64,000 bases of DNA from Bradyrhizobium sp. OK095 (GCF_900109945.1 NZ_FOBX01000004.1:248001-312000), one strand, 5' to 3'. Counted from the stretch's first letter, positions 1 to 10,254 are shown. Translations and numbers: made by a program. Notes: generated from the letters alone by a model not told the origin.

Positions 1-1344
1 TACGTACCGAAGATGGTGGCGGGCGAATGGACCGGCACCATGAACCTGACCGAGCCGCAATGCGGCACCGATCTCGGCATGCTCCGCACCAAGGCCGTCC
101 GCCAACCCGACGGCAGCTTTGAGATCACCGGCACCAAGATATTCATCTCGGCCGGCGAGCATGACCTTGCCCCCAACATTATCCACCTCGTGCTCGCCCG
201 CATCGAGGGCGCGCCCGCCGGCATCAAGGGCGTGTCGCTGTTCGTGGTGCCGAAATTCATGGTCAACGCCGACGGTTCGGTCGGGCAGCGCAACGGCGTG
301 GTCTGCGGCTCGATCGAGCACAAGATGGGCATCCACGGCAATTCGACCTGCGTGATGAACTATGACAGCGCCACCGGCTGGCTGATCGGCGAAGAGAACA
401 AGGGCATGCAGGGCATGTTCGTGATGATGAACGAGGCCCGCCTCGGCGTCGCTGTGCAGGGTCTCGCGCAGTCCGAGGTTGCCTATCAGAACGCGGTCGC
501 CTACGCGCGCGACCGTATCCAGGGCCGTTCGCTCACCGGCGTGAAGGCGCCGGACAAGCAAGCCGACCCGATCATCGTGCATCCGGACGTCCGCCGCACG
601 CTGCTCTCGATCCGCGCCTTCAACGAGGCCGCGCGCGCCTTCGTGATGTGGACTGCGCTGAAGAGTGACGTCGCTCACCGCTCGGAGGATCCCAAGGACC
701 GCCAGGCCGCCGACGATCACATGGGCCTGATGACGCCGGTGCTGAAGGGCTTCCTCACCGAATACGGCTTCGCCAACGCGGTGCAGGCGCAGCAGATGTA
801 TGGCGGCCACGGCTACATCGCCGAGCAGGGCATGGAGCAGTTCGTGCGCGATGCGCGTATTGCGATGATCTATGAAGGCGCCAACGGCATCCAGGCGCTC
901 GACCTCGTCGGCCGCAAGCTGCCGCGCGACGGCGGCCGCGCCATCATGGCGTTCTTCGGCGAGGTCGGCGCGTTCGCCAAGGAGAATGGCGGCGACGAGG
1001 CGATGAAGCCGTTCGTCACCCCGCTCTCGACCGCGCTCGGCCATCTCCAGCAGGCCACGACGTGGCTGATGCAGAACGCAATGATGAAGCCGGACAATGC
1101 GGGCGCCGCCGCAACCGATTTCATGCATCTCTTCGGCTTTGTCGCGCTCGGCTACATGTGGGCGAAGATGGCGAAGGTGACGCAAGGGAAGATTGTCGAG
1201 AGCGGGGCGACGCCCTATCTCTCGACAAAACTCGTCACCGGTCGCTTCTTCATGGAGCGGATGCTGCCGGAAACCGCGGCCAATCTCGCGCGCATCCAGG
1301 CCGGCTCCGCCACCATCATGGAACTGCCGGCGGAAGCGTTCTGA
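1..1344 (+). CDS. Acyl-CoA dehydrogenase, 5' end cut by window
   Basis: The reading frame is open from base 1, so the N-terminus lies outside; 447 residues remain. It should oxidise acyl-CoA to trans-2-enoyl-CoA using FAD. The middle domain shows the family signature [11 protein letters not shown] (bases 46-78). The C-terminal helical domain carries YEGANGIQ near 871-894, whose Glu corresponds to the catalytic base of this family. The long tail after it fits the larger FadE-type dehydrogenases of about 590-600 aa with an extra C-terminal domain. It is followed after 71 bases by a thiolase and then a FadB-type protein on the same strand, so it is probably the first step of a beta-oxidation operon. 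Chain-length preference cannot be read from the sequence. Confidence 0.95.
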   Translation, partial: YVPKMVAGEWTGTMNLTEPQCGTDLGMLRTKAVRQPDGSFEITGTKIFISAGEHDLAPNIIHLVLARIEGAPAGIKGVSLFVVPKFMVNADGSVGQRNGVVCGSIEHKMGIHGNSTCVMNYDSATGWLIGEENKGMQGMFVMMNEARLGVAVQGLAQSEVAYQNAVAYARDRIQGRSLTGVKAPDKQADPIIVHPDVRRTLLSIRAFNEAARAFVMWTALKSDVAHRSEDPKDRQAADDHMGLMTPVLKGFLTEYGFANAVQAQQMYGGHGYIAEQGMEQFVRDARIAMIYEGANGIQALDLVGRKLPRDGGRAIMAFFGEVGAFAKENGGDEAMKPFVTPLSTALGHLQQATTWLMQNAMMKPDNAGAAATDFMHLFGFVALGYMWAKMAKVTQGKIVESGATPYLSTKLVTGRFFMERMLPETAANLARIQAGSATIMELPAEAF

Positions 1345-1415
1345 AAATTCACGCGCGGCCAATGATTCCGGCCGCGCGACGGTCATGACAAAATAACTGC
1401 AATCAGGAGGCTCCC

Positions 1416-2624
<1,209 letters not shown>

Positions 2625-2643
2625 GGGTAGGGGAGCAACCAAC

Positions 2644-4857
2644 ATGGCTTACAAGAACTTCAAGGTTGAGACCGATTCCGACGGCATCGCGCTCGTCACC
2701 TGGGACATCCCGGGTCGTTCGATGAACGTGCTCGACGAGACCTCGACCAGCGAGCTCGACGCGATCGTCAAGGACACCACGGCCGACGCCGCGGTGAAGG
2801 GCGTCGTCATCACCTCCGCCAAGGAAGCTTTCTGCGCTGGTGCTGACCTCTCGATGCTCGAAGGCATGAACCAGGCTTACGCCAAGGTGCTGAAGGAGCA
2901 GGACGAGACCGCGGCAAACCAGATGTTGTTCGACCAGGCCCGCCGCTTCTCGCAGGTGCTGCGCTCGATCGAGACCTCGGGCAAGCCGTGGGCGGCTGCG
3001 ATCAACGGCCTCGCGCTCGGCGGCGGTTTCGAGATCACGCTGTGCTGTCATTATCGCGTGGCGGCTGAAAATCCCAAGACGCGTCTCGGCCTGCCCGAGG
3101 TCAAGGTCGGCCTGTTCCCCGGCGCCGGTGGTACGCAGCGCGTGCCGCGCCTGGTGCCGCCGCAGGACGCCATGACGATCCTGCTCAAGGGCGATCCTGT
3201 CACGGTCGAGAAGGCCAAGGCGCTGAATCTGATTCACGCTATCGTTCCGGCTGCTGATCTCATCAAGGCGGCAAAGGACTGGATCAAGGGCGGCGGCAAG
3301 GCCGTCGCGCCCTGGGACGAGAAGGGCTTCAAGCTGCCGGGCGGTCCGGTGTTCTCCAAGGCCGGCATGATGATGTTCCCGGCCGGCAACGCGATCTATC
3401 GCCGCGAGACCTACGACAACTACCCGGCCGCCCGCGCGATCATGAGCTGCGTCTATGAAGGCCTCCAGTTGCCGATCGACGCCGCGCTGCGCGTCGAGTC
3501 GCGCTACTTCACGTCCGTGCTGCGCTCGAAGGAAGCGGCGGCGATGATCCGCAGCCTGTTCCTGTCGATGCAGGAGCTCAACAAGGGCGCGCGCCGTCCG
3601 AAGGACGTGCCCGCGACCAAGGTGAAGAAGATCGCCGTGATCGGCGCCGGCTTCATGGGCGCCAGCGTTGGCTACGTCTCGGCCCGTGCCGGCCTCGATG
3701 TGATCCTGATCGACCGCGACCAGGAAAGTGCCGACAAGGGCAAGGCGCATGCGCAGAAGATGATCGAGGAGCAGATCAAGAAGGGGCGCGCCAAGCCGGC
3801 TGATGCCGAGGCCCTGCTCGCGAGGATCACGCCGACCGCGGACTATGCCGCACTGAAGGACGTCGATCTCGTCATCGAGGCCGTATTCGAGGACCGCAAG
3901 GTCAAGGCCGATACCTTCGCCAAGGCGCAGGAGCATATGAAGCCGGACGTGATCTTTGCGTCGAATACCTCGACGCTGCCGATCACCTCGCTCGCCGAGG
4001 GCTTTAGGGATCAGGGCAAGTTCGTCGGCATCCACTTCTTCTCGCCGGTCGAGAAGATGATGCTGGTCGAAATCATCAAGGGCAAGAACACCGGCGATGT
4101 CGCGCTCGCGACCGCGCTCGACTACGTCCGGCAGATCGGCAAGACGCCGATCGTGGTCAATGACAGCCGCGGCTTCTTCGCCAATCGCTGCGTCGGCCGC
4201 TATGTCGCCGAAGGCAACGAGATGTTCCTCGAAGGCGTGCCGCCGGCGATGATCGAGAACTGCGCCAAGATGGCCGGCATGCCGGTCGGCCCGCTCTCGC
4301 TGTCCGATGAAGTCGCACTCGACCTCGGCCTCAAGATCATGAAGGCGACGGAAGCCGATCTCGGCCCCAACGCCATCAATCCCGATCAGAAGAAGCTGAT
4401 GGTGGAGATGGTCGAGAAGCAGGGCCGCCTCGGCCGCAAGAACAGCAAGGGTTTTTACGACTACCCCGAGAAGGGCAAGGGCTCGAAGAGCCTGTGGCCG
4501 GGTCTCTCCGCGCTGCAGCCGAAGCAGCTCGATCCTGACACGCTCGACATCGAAGAGCTGAAGCAGCGCTTCCTGGTGGTGCAGGCGGTGGAAGCCGCGC
4601 GCACGGTGGAGGATCACGTCATCACCGATCCGCGCGAGGCCGATGTCGGCTCGATCCTCGGCTTCGGCTTCGCGCCGTTCACCGGCGGCACGCTGTCCTA
4701 CATCGACTTCATGGGCACCAAGACCTTCGTCGAGCTCTGCCACAAGCTCGAGGCGAAATACGGCTCGCGCTTCACGCCGCCGAAACTGCTCGAGGAGATG
4801 GCGGCGAAGGGCGAAACCTTCTACGGCCGCTTCGCACCGAAGAAGGCGGCTGCCTGA
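2644..4857 (+). CDS. fadB: Enoyl-CoA hydratase / 3-hydroxyacyl-CoA dehydrogenase (FadB/FadJ-type)
   Basis: 737-aa fused enzyme for the two middle steps of beta-oxidation. Residues about 1-280 form the crotonase domain, with the oxyanion-hole segment [11 protein letters not shown] and the catalytic-Glu segment [17 protein letters not shown]. From about residue 330 follows the NAD-binding fold ([17 protein letters not shown]), then SNTSTLPI and [15 protein letters not shown] of the dehydrogenase, and two C-terminal helical domains. Start ATG is preceded by AGGGGAG. It closes the operon: a REP-like inverted repeat and a clear terminator follow. FadB and FadJ cannot be told apart here. Confidence 0.95.
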   Translation: MAYKNFKVETDSDGIALVTWDIPGRSMNVLDETSTSELDAIVKDTTADAAVKGVVITSAKEAFCAGADLSMLEGMNQAYAKVLKEQDETAANQMLFDQARRFSQVLRSIETSGKPWAAAINGLALGGGFEITLCCHYRVAAENPKTRLGLPEVKVGLFPGAGGTQRVPRLVPPQDAMTILLKGDPVTVEKAKALNLIHAIVPAADLIKAAKDWIKGGGKAVAPWDEKGFKLPGGPVFSKAGMMMFPAGNAIYRRETYDNYPAARAIMSCVYEGLQLPIDAALRVESRYFTSVLRSKEAAAMIRSLFLSMQELNKGARRPKDVPATKVKKIAVIGAGFMGASVGYVSARAGLDVILIDRDQESADKGKAHAQKMIEEQIKKGRAKPADAEALLARITPTADYAALKDVDLVIEAVFEDRKVKADTFAKAQEHMKPDVIFASNTSTLPITSLAEGFRDQGKFVGIHFFSPVEKMMLVEIIKGKNTGDVALATALDYVRQIGKTPIVVNDSRGFFANRCVGRYVAEGNEMFLEGVPPAMIENCAKMAGMPVGPLSLSDEVALDLGLKIMKATEADLGPNAINPDQKKLMVEMVEKQGRLGRKNSKGFYDYPEKGKGSKSLWPGLSALQPKQLDPDTLDIEELKQRFLVVQAVEAARTVEDHVITDPREADVGSILGFGFAPFTGGTLSYIDFMGTKTFVELCHKLEAKYGSRFTPPKLLEEMAAKGETFYGRFAPKKAAA

Positions 4858-4865
4858 GGCGCGCT

Positions 4866-4900
4866 GTAGCCCGGATGGAGCGCAGCGAAATCCGGGCTAC
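4866..4900. repeat. REP-like palindromic repeat
   Basis: Inverted repeat with 11-bp perfect arms, GTAGCCCGGAT at 4866-4876 and ATCCGGGCTAC at 4890-4900, 13-base loop. The same left arm followed by GG recurs without its partner at 46458-46470. I know this motif as a dispersed intergenic repeat in Bradyrhizobium; copy number cannot be judged from this window. Confidence 0.75.
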
Positions 4901-4923
4901 GCATCAAGGTTGTGAAACAGCTG

Positions 4924-4950
4924 AGGCCGGATCACCGATCCGGCCTTTTT
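4924..4950 (+). terminator. Rho-independent terminator of the fad operon
   Basis: Ten-bp perfect stem AGGCCGGATC (4924-4933) / GATCCGGCCT (4937-4946) with a 3-base loop, then a T-run to 4950. It lies 67 bases after the FadB stop. A second small hairpin (8-bp arms at 4957-4964 and 4970-4977) follows directly. Confidence 0.85.
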
Positions 4951-4994
4951 CTCTTGCGCAACCGAATCACGGTTGCGTCAGATATGTTCCCGCT

Positions 4995-5010
4995 TGTGGA
5001 ACCGGTCACA
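4995..5010 (+). promoter_or_regulatory. Candidate NifA upstream activator sequence
   Basis: TGTGGAACCGGTCACA matches TGT-N10-ACA, the NifA UAS consensus, and is symmetric at its ends. It sits about 130 bases before the start predicted from the -24/-12 element at 5106-5121, inside the normal range for NifA sites. The UAS consensus is short, so it is meaningful mainly because of the promoter next to it. Confidence 0.5.
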
Positions 5011-5105
5011 GAATCCGCGTAGGAACCGTGCCAGAGTCCCCGCTGCCGCGGTGTCGCGCAATTGTCATAGGCGCGTCAAAGCGGCGCCGTTCTTTCGCTT
5101 GGCCC

Positions 5106-5121
5106 TGGCACTAGTTTTGCT
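5106..5121 (+). promoter_or_regulatory. Candidate sigma-54 (RpoN) -24/-12 promoter
   Basis: TGGCAC at 5106-5111, five bases, then TTGCT at 5117-5121: every strongly conserved position of the sigma-54 consensus with correct GG-to-GC spacing. Transcription would start near 5132, about 70-80 bases before the small gene at 5200/5209. I saw no other match of this quality in the window. Confidence 0.6.
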
Positions 5122-5199
5122 CCGGGTCAGGGGCACGAATCCGGTTGGGACGCTTGCCGATCCATCGGCAAGTCGAAGACGAAATAAGAAAATAAGAAA

Positions 5200-5427
5200 G
5201 TGTCCTTGATGAACTCTTTGGTGCTGCGGAAGATCGCGCGCGATCGCGATCTTCCCGGAAAATACGCTGTTGCGTCCGCGCCGGCGCGCCCCATGCCGGC
5301 GCAGAAGCCCGCGCGCTTGCGGCGCAAGGGGCCGGTGTTTTGGGCCATGCTGGCGTTACTCGTGCTGGCGGCCGATTTTGCGCTCGCCCTGCTCGCCTGG
5401 CTGGCCGTTGATCTCGTCATGAATTGA
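5200..5427 (+). CDS. Small single-span membrane protein, unknown function
   Basis: 75 residues from a GTG at 5200, or 72 from the ATG at 5209; no strong Shine-Dalgarno separates them. The first 45 residues are basic (an LRRK/LRRKG-type character) and the C-terminal third is a hydrophobic stretch, roughly residues 47-73, that should form one membrane helix with the N-terminus in the cytoplasm. No family recognised. It is the only gene downstream of the sigma-54/NifA-like promoter at 4995-5121. Its last 72 bases overlap the 3' end of the convergent gene at 5356-5670, so one of the two may be longer or shorter than drawn. Confidence 0.55.
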   Translation: MSLMNSLVLRKIARDRDLPGKYAVASAPARPMPAQKPARLRRKGPVFWAMLALLVLAADFALALLAWLAVDLVMN

Positions 5428-5670
5428 GATGTGCCGCGCATCCAGCAGAAAGGTCGCAGCCAGATAGGCGAGCTGGCAGATGGCCAGGCAGGCGGCAATG
5501 ACGCTCACGCCTGCGAGCATCCCGAACTCGTAGGATCTGAGCACGACTGCGGAAAGGATTGCGATGACCGGCGCGATCACAACCAGCGCCCAGATCCTGA
5601 AAAAATAACCTGTCGCTATTCCCACCAATGCGCTTGCAACGATCAGGACGATGGCAATCGTCAAGTTCAA
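5356..5670 (-). CDS. Small multi-span membrane protein, unknown function
   Basis: 104 residues starting at an ATG at 5670. About residues 1-75 are almost wholly hydrophobic, with three likely membrane helices (starting MNLTIAIVLIVASALVG). The tail from about residue 85 is polar and lies opposite the convergent gene at 5200-5427; it has no hydrophobic or conserved look, so the stop may simply be the first one met. No family recognised. Confidence 0.55.
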   Translation of the reverse strand: MNLTIAIVLIVASALVGIATGYFFRIWALVVIAPVIAILSAVVLRSYEFGMLAGVSVIAACLAICQLAYLAATFLLDARHISIHDEINGQPGEQGERKIGRQHE

Positions 5671-5837
5671 CCCCGATGCGAGTCCAAATATTCTTTAATC
5701 AATCCCGGCAAGCTCGCCCGCTTTGCGGGTACTGACAAGACAGCACTACTTACTTTTGGCGAACAGTAGTCCATAAGTCTAATCAAGGTGCGATGATCCG
5801 GCGACGACGGGCCGCCGCCGCATTGTCCTCCGGCAGC

Positions 5838-5868
5838 AAAAAGGGCCGGATCGTCGACCCGGCCCTTC
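5838..5868 (-). terminator. Terminator of the GST gene
   Basis: Nine-bp arms AAGGGCCGG (5841-5849) and CCGGCCCTT (5859-5867); on the minus strand the hairpin is followed by a T-run (AAAAA at 5838-5842 on the plus strand). It lies 23 bases beyond the GST stop. Confidence 0.8.
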
Positions 5869-5890
5869 GTTGATTGATCGCTGTCGCGTC

Positions 5891-6505
5891 TCAGGCGGCC
5901 TGGATCAGCCCTTCCTTCTTCAATGCCTCCTGCACCTGCGGCCGCGCGGCGACGCGGGCCTTGTAGGCGGTCAGGTTCGGCATCGCCGAGAGGTCGAACT
6001 TCATCCGGTCGCCCCAGGTCAGCATCGTGAACAGGTAGCCGTCGGCCACCGTGAACTGCTTGCCCATCAGGTAATCGCGGCCGCCGAGCTGGCTGTCGAT
6101 GTATTTCAGCTTGCCCATGACACGGTCCTTGAAGAAGGCCTTGGCCTCGTCGTTCAGCGCCGGCGCGAACATCGGACCGAAGCTCTTGTGCACCTCCGAG
6201 GTGAGGAAGTTCAGCCATTCGAGCAGCTTGTAGCGCTCGGAGCTGCCATGGGCCGGCGCCAGCGCCTTGGCGGAGGCCTGGTCAGCGATCATCTGGACAA
6301 TGACCGGGCCTTCGGTCACGATCTCACCACTGTCGAGGCCCAGCGCGGGGACCTGACCCTTCGGATTTACCTTCAGATAATCCTCACCATTTTCGAGCTT
6401 CTTGGCCCGGAGATCGACCTTGACCAGCTCATAGGGCAGGCCGGCTTCCAGGAGCGCGATGTGGGGGGAAAGCGAGCAGGCGCCGGGCGCGTAATAGAGT
6501 TTCAT
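5891..6505 (-). CDS. gst: Glutathione S-transferase
   Basis: 204-aa soluble GST. The N-terminal thioredoxin-like domain begins MKLYYAPGACSLSPHIALLE, with Cys10 and Ser11 where bacterial beta-class GSTs keep their active site, and contains the cis-Pro segment KGQVPAL and the glutathione-binding TEGPVI. The helical C-terminal domain follows from about residue 85. It should conjugate glutathione to electrophiles. It is divergent from a MarR regulator, and two identical-style palindromes lie between the two genes, so MarR control is likely. gshA, which makes the glutathione precursor, is 1 kb away. Confidence 0.93.
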   Translation of the reverse strand: MKLYYAPGACSLSPHIALLEAGLPYELVKVDLRAKKLENGEDYLKVNPKGQVPALGLDSGEIVTEGPVIVQMIADQASAKALAPAHGSSERYKLLEWLNFLTSEVHKSFGPMFAPALNDEAKAFFKDRVMGKLKYIDSQLGGRDYLMGKQFTVADGYLFTMLTWGDRMKFDLSAMPNLTAYKARVAARPQVQEALKKEGLIQAA

Positions 6506-6551
6506 GGAATTTCCTCCTCTTTTGTCTTGGCTCAGGCGAAACTACGCCTAC

Positions 6552-6590
6552 ATGCACCTGCATGAAATAGCAAGATTGATGCAGATGCAT
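6552..6590. promoter_or_regulatory. Twin operator palindromes between gst and marR
   Basis: ATGCACCTGCAT at 6552-6563 and ATGCAGATGCAT at 6579-6590: two perfect ATGCA-N2-TGCAT palindromes, 27 bases apart start to start. They lie 47-85 bases before the GST start and 41-79 before the likely MarR ATG, the usual place for a shared MarR operator. Confidence 0.6.
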
Positions 6591-6630
6591 CGAATGGGGT
6601 AAGAAGCGGGCGACGAGTTTGAGCGGGACC

Positions 6631-7128
6631 ATGAAACGAAAGCCATCGACCGAGGCAACTTCCGCCTGGATCCGCCTGATGCGGGTGCAGAGCCGTGTGC
6701 TCGATTGCGTCGAGCAGGACCTGAAGAAGGCGGGCTTCCCGCCACTGGCCTGGTACGACGCGCTGCTCGAATTGTCGCGCGCGCCGAGCGGAGAGCTGCG
6801 GCCGGTGGAACTCGAACGGCAGATGCTGATCCCGCAATATTCCACCTCGCGCCTGATCGACCGCCTGGTCGACGAGGGCCTCGCCTGCCGGCGCGAATGC
6901 AAGATCGACAAGCGCGGCCAGTTCGTGGAGATCACGGAGGCCGGCCGCGAATTGCAGAAGCGGATGTGGGGCGCCTATTCGGCCGCGATCGAGAAATATG
7001 TCGGCTCGAAACTGTCCGATGCGGATGCCGTCAAGCTCAGCGGTCTGCTCGACCGCCTCGGCTGCTCGTGCGGCGAGATGAAGCTGCCGCCCATCGTCCA
7101 CGCCAACGAAACCACGCCGTCGCGATGA
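6631..7128 (+). CDS. MarR-family transcriptional regulator
   Basis: 165 residues from the ATG at 6631; a TTG at 6619 would add four residues. Winged-helix MarR fold: helical N-terminus, then the recognition segment near residues 60-85 (LEIP-like QYSTSRLIDRLVDEGL) and the wing with RRECKIDKRGQFVEIT. A Cys pair (SCGE region, GCSCG) near residue 150 could respond to thiols or oxidants, which would suit control of a GST, but this is inference. Divergent from gst, with two ATGCA-N2-TGCAT palindromes in between. Confidence 0.9.
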   Translation: MKRKPSTEATSAWIRLMRVQSRVLDCVEQDLKKAGFPPLAWYDALLELSRAPSGELRPVELERQMLIPQYSTSRLIDRLVDEGLACRRECKIDKRGQFVEITEAGRELQKRMWGAYSAAIEKYVGSKLSDADAVKLSGLLDRLGCSCGEMKLPPIVHANETTPSR

Positions 7129-7230
7129 TCGCGCGGCATACCAGCTCGTCCGTGCGCCCGGTGGGTTCGCGGACCATCCCACCTCACCCGCGCGCCTTCG
7201 GTCGAAGCGCCCTTTTGATTAGAGTTTGAT

Positions 7231-8601
7231 ATGGCGCGAGACCAGATCGATATGACGCCGCTGCAATCGCGCGACGAGCTCGTCGCGTGGTTCGAGGCCG
7301 GCTGCAAGCCGCCGTCCGAGTGGCGGATGGGCACCGAGCACGAGAAGACCCCGTTCACGCTCGATGGCCACCGTCCGGTGCCTTACGAAGGCCCGCGCGG
7401 CATCGGCGCGTTGCTCGAAGGCATGAAGCTCCTGCTCGGCTGGGAGCCGATCATGGAGAAGGGCAACATCATCGGCCTCTACGACGTCACCGGCGGCGGC
7501 GCGATCTCGCTGGAGCCCGGCGGACAGTTCGAGCTCTCCGGCGCGCCGGTCGAGAACGTGCACCAGACCCAGAGCGAGTTGATGGCGCACTTGGCGCAGG
7601 TGCGCGAGATCGCGACCCCGCTCGGCATCGGCTTCCTCGGCCTCGGCATGACGCCGTCCTGGTCGCGCGCCGACATTCCGGTGATGCCCAAGGGCCGCTA
7701 CAAGATCATGACCAATTACATGCCGAAGGTCGGCCAGTACGGTCTCGATATGATGTACCGGACCTGCACGGTGCAGACCAATCTCGACTTCTCCTCGGAA
7801 GCCGACATGGTCAAGAAGCTGCGCGTCTCGCTCGCGCTCCAGCCGGTGGCGACCGCCTTGTTCGCCAATTCGCCTTTCACCGAAGGCAAGTCGAACGGCT
7901 TTCTGTCGTTCCGCTCCGAGATCTGGCGCGACACCGACAATGCGCGCGCCGGCATGATGCCGTGGGCGTTCGAGGATGGCATGGGCTTTGAGCGCTATGT
8001 CGACTACGCGCTGGACGTGCCCATGTATTTCGTCAAGCGCGACGAGGATTACATCGACGTGTCGGGCTCCTCGTTCCGCGCCTTCTTCGACGGCCGCAAC
8101 AACAATCTGCCCGGCGAGCGTCCGACGCTGTCGGACTGGGCCAACCATCTTTCGACGATCTTCCCGGAGGTGCGGCTCAAGCGCTATCTCGAAATGCGCG
8201 GCTCCGACGGCGGCCCGTGGGGCCGTTTGCCCGCGCTGTCGGCGTTCTGGGCCGGGCTGCTCTATGACGACGTGTCGCTCGATGCGGCCTGGGATATCGT
8301 AAAGCACTGGACCACACCCGAGCGCCAGGCGCTGCGCGACGACGTGCCGCGCTTCGGCTTCAAGTCGCGGATCAAGGACCGCTATCTGTTCGAGATCGCC
8401 AAAGAATGCCTCGTTCTGGCACATGCGGGCCTGCGCCGGCGCGGCCGGATCGACCAGCTCGGTCGCGACGAGACCCGACACCTGGAGCCGCTCGACCGCA
8501 TCATCGATTCCGGCCGGACTCCGGCCGAGGAAATGCTCGAGAAGTTCAACGGCCCCTGGAACGGCTCCGTGGAACCGGCCTACGCGGAATACGCGTTCTA
8601 G
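7231..8601 (+). CDS. gshA: Glutamate-cysteine ligase (plant/alphaproteobacterial type)
   Basis: 456-aa enzyme of the GCS2-like family found in alphaproteobacteria and plants; joins glutamate and cysteine with ATP in the first step of glutathione synthesis. Visible family segments are WRMGTEHEK near the N-terminus, SLEPGGQFELSGAP in the active site, and MYRTCTVQTNLDF. Starts at ATG with no strong ribosome-binding site visible. Stands alone between the MarR gene and a PAN-domain gene, on the same strand as both. Confidence 0.95.
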   Translation: MARDQIDMTPLQSRDELVAWFEAGCKPPSEWRMGTEHEKTPFTLDGHRPVPYEGPRGIGALLEGMKLLLGWEPIMEKGNIIGLYDVTGGGAISLEPGGQFELSGAPVENVHQTQSELMAHLAQVREIATPLGIGFLGLGMTPSWSRADIPVMPKGRYKIMTNYMPKVGQYGLDMMYRTCTVQTNLDFSSEADMVKKLRVSLALQPVATALFANSPFTEGKSNGFLSFRSEIWRDTDNARAGMMPWAFEDGMGFERYVDYALDVPMYFVKRDEDYIDVSGSSFRAFFDGRNNNLPGERPTLSDWANHLSTIFPEVRLKRYLEMRGSDGGPWGRLPALSAFWAGLLYDDVSLDAAWDIVKHWTTPERQALRDDVPRFGFKSRIKDRYLFEIAKECLVLAHAGLRRRGRIDQLGRDETRHLEPLDRIIDSGRTPAEEMLEKFNGPWNGSVEPAYAEYAF

Positions 8602-8715
8602 GCCGCGAGACCGACGAGCAGGACTATAGGCCGTTCATCGCCCATACAGGTTTGCGGCGATCAAATGACCGGCTGAAAAAACCTGAGCGTCGTCAATAAC
8701 TCGAAAGCTGTTCCG

Positions 8716-9294
8716 ATGGGGAAGGGCCGCCTGTCCGGGGCCGTCATGGCAAAGGTCATGGCAAGCGTCGTGGCTTTTGCCACGCTGCTTTCGCTCGTGC
8801 TTGCGAGCTGGCCTGCGCGCGCCCAGACGGCGTTCGACCGGCCCGGCGGTGACTATTTCAGTCAGCCGATCACATCAGGCGATCCCGAGGATTGCGCGCT
8901 GCTCTGCGAGCGCGACCGCAAGTGCCGCTCGTGGAGCTTCAGCTATCCCGACATCGACGGTGCCGCTGCGGTGTGCTGGCTCAAGAACACGGTGCCGGCG
9001 CGCGTGCCGGGCAGCTGCTGCATTTCCGGTGTGCGCGGCGCCGGCGTGATCGAGCCGCGCGTCGAAGGTGTCGAGACCTCCATCGACCGCCCCGGTGGCG
9101 ATTTGCGCAACTTCGACCTCAAGGAAGGCGAGGGCGAGGATGTCTGCAAGGCCGCCTGCACCGCCGACAACAAGTGCCGCGCCTTCACCTATGCCCGCCC
9201 CGGTTACACCGGCCGCGAAGCGCGCTGCTTCCTGAAAAAGGACATCAAGCCGCCGCGCAGGAAGGCGGGGTTCACGTCGGGCGTGGTGCGATAG
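8716..9294 (+). CDS. Secreted protein with two PAN/apple domains
   Basis: 192 residues with a signal peptide ending near PARAQ (about residue 37). Two copies of a PAN/apple-type module follow: the first opens FDRPGGDY and the second IDRPGGDL, each with Cys spaced as in CALLCERDRKCRSW and CKAACTADNKCRAF. Such domains bind protein or carbohydrate; no enzyme motif is seen. ATGs at 8746 and 8758 are alternative starts that would shorten the n-region. Function is unknown; a periplasmic or outer-surface binding role is inference. Confidence 0.85.
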   Translation: MGKGRLSGAVMAKVMASVVAFATLLSLVLASWPARAQTAFDRPGGDYFSQPITSGDPEDCALLCERDRKCRSWSFSYPDIDGAAAVCWLKNTVPARVPGSCCISGVRGAGVIEPRVEGVETSIDRPGGDLRNFDLKEGEGEDVCKAACTADNKCRAFTYARPGYTGREARCFLKKDIKPPRRKAGFTSGVVR

Positions 9295-9300
9295 GCCTTG

Positions 9301-9438
9301 GTCTCGTGCCCCGGACGCAACGCAGCGCCCTTCAGCGCTGCGTTGCAGAGCCGGGGCCCATGTCACCGGGCTTTCCGTTGCATCCTGGGTCCCGGCTCGG
9401 CGACGCATCGCTTCGCAATGCGTCTTGTCCGGGACACG
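9301..9438. repeat. Long nested palindromic repeat, copy 1
   Basis: Outer arms GTGCCCCGGAC (9306-9316) and GTCCGGGACAC (9427-9437) with one mismatch; inner arms GAGCCGGGGCCCA (9348-9360) and TGGGTCCCGGCTC (9386-9398) with one mismatch. The same architecture with the same arm sequences recurs at 27053-27177, also directly after a plus-strand gene. It could fold into a long cruciform-like RNA or DNA structure. Confidence 0.8.
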
Positions 9439-9477
9439 TGAGAACTACAAGTCCGCCGAATGTTCCGCGCTTGGGGC

Positions 9478-10254
9478 TCAATGCACGGCGGTGAAGAACC
9501 GCGCCATGCGGAAGCCGGAGAGCCAGGTCCAGACCGGCTGGCCGCGCATGCCGAGATCCCAGGAGCCGAGCACGGCATCCGCGCGACCGACCAGATTGTC
9601 GATCGGCAACAGGCCGACGCCGCCGGAGCGCAACGGCACGCGGCTGTCGGCGGAATTGTCCCTGTTATCACCGAGCACGAAGAGATGGCCGGGTGGCACT
9701 TTCACTTCCTGCGTGTTGTCGAGCGGGCCGTTGTCGCGCATCTTGAAGATCAGGTGCGACACACCGTTCGGCAGCGTCTCGACATAGCGGTAGGCGGGCT
9801 CGCTGCCACCATTGTCGTCCTCGGCTGCGCCAAGGCCATCCGGCTTCAGCTCGGCGGGACGGTCGTTGACGAAGAGCTGGCCCTGACGCATCTGGATGCG
9901 GTCGCCGGGAAGTCCCACGACGCGCTTGACCCAGGCCTGCGAGCGGTCGCCCGGCCAGCGGAACACCACGACATCACCCTGCTTCGGCGTTTCGGCGAAG
10001 ACGCGACCGGTCTCGGGCAGGTTGATCTGGATCGGCAGCGACGAGGTGCCATAGCCATAGGGGAATTTCGAGGCGAGCAGCGCATCGCCGATGAGCAGCG
10101 TCGGCTCCATCGAGCCCGACGGCACGTAGAACGGCTCGGCGAGCGCGCCCTTGGCGATGAACACGGCGGCGACGATGCCAGCAAGCTGCATCAGCTGGCC
10201 AGCCCAGCCGCTGCTCTTCCGCTTGGGAGCGACAGTTACCTTCTCAACGCTCAT
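9478..10254 (-). CDS. lepB: Signal peptidase I
   Basis: 258 residues from the ATG at 10254, which overlaps the tldD stop (ATGA). One membrane helix near residues 20-40 is followed by PSGSMEPTL with the nucleophile Ser48, and by VKRVVGLPGD with the general base Lys110; the late GDNRDNSADSR box is also present. It removes signal peptides from exported proteins at the outer face of the inner membrane. The frame extends upstream into tldD, but that part is low-complexity antisense-type sequence, so the ATG at 10254 is preferred. Coupling to tldD is by the 4-base overlap. It may be one of several LepB proteins in the genome. Confidence 0.93.
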   Translation of the reverse strand: MSVEKVTVAPKRKSSGWAGQLMQLAGIVAAVFIAKGALAEPFYVPSGSMEPTLLIGDALLASKFPYGYGTSSLPIQINLPETGRVFAETPKQGDVVVFRWPGDRSQAWVKRVVGLPGDRIQMRQGQLFVNDRPAELKPDGLGAAEDDNGGSEPAYRYVETLPNGVSHLIFKMRDNGPLDNTQEVKVPPGHLFVLGDNRDNSADSRVPLRSGGVGLLPIDNLVGRADAVLGSWDLGMRGQPVWTWLSGFRMARFFTAVH

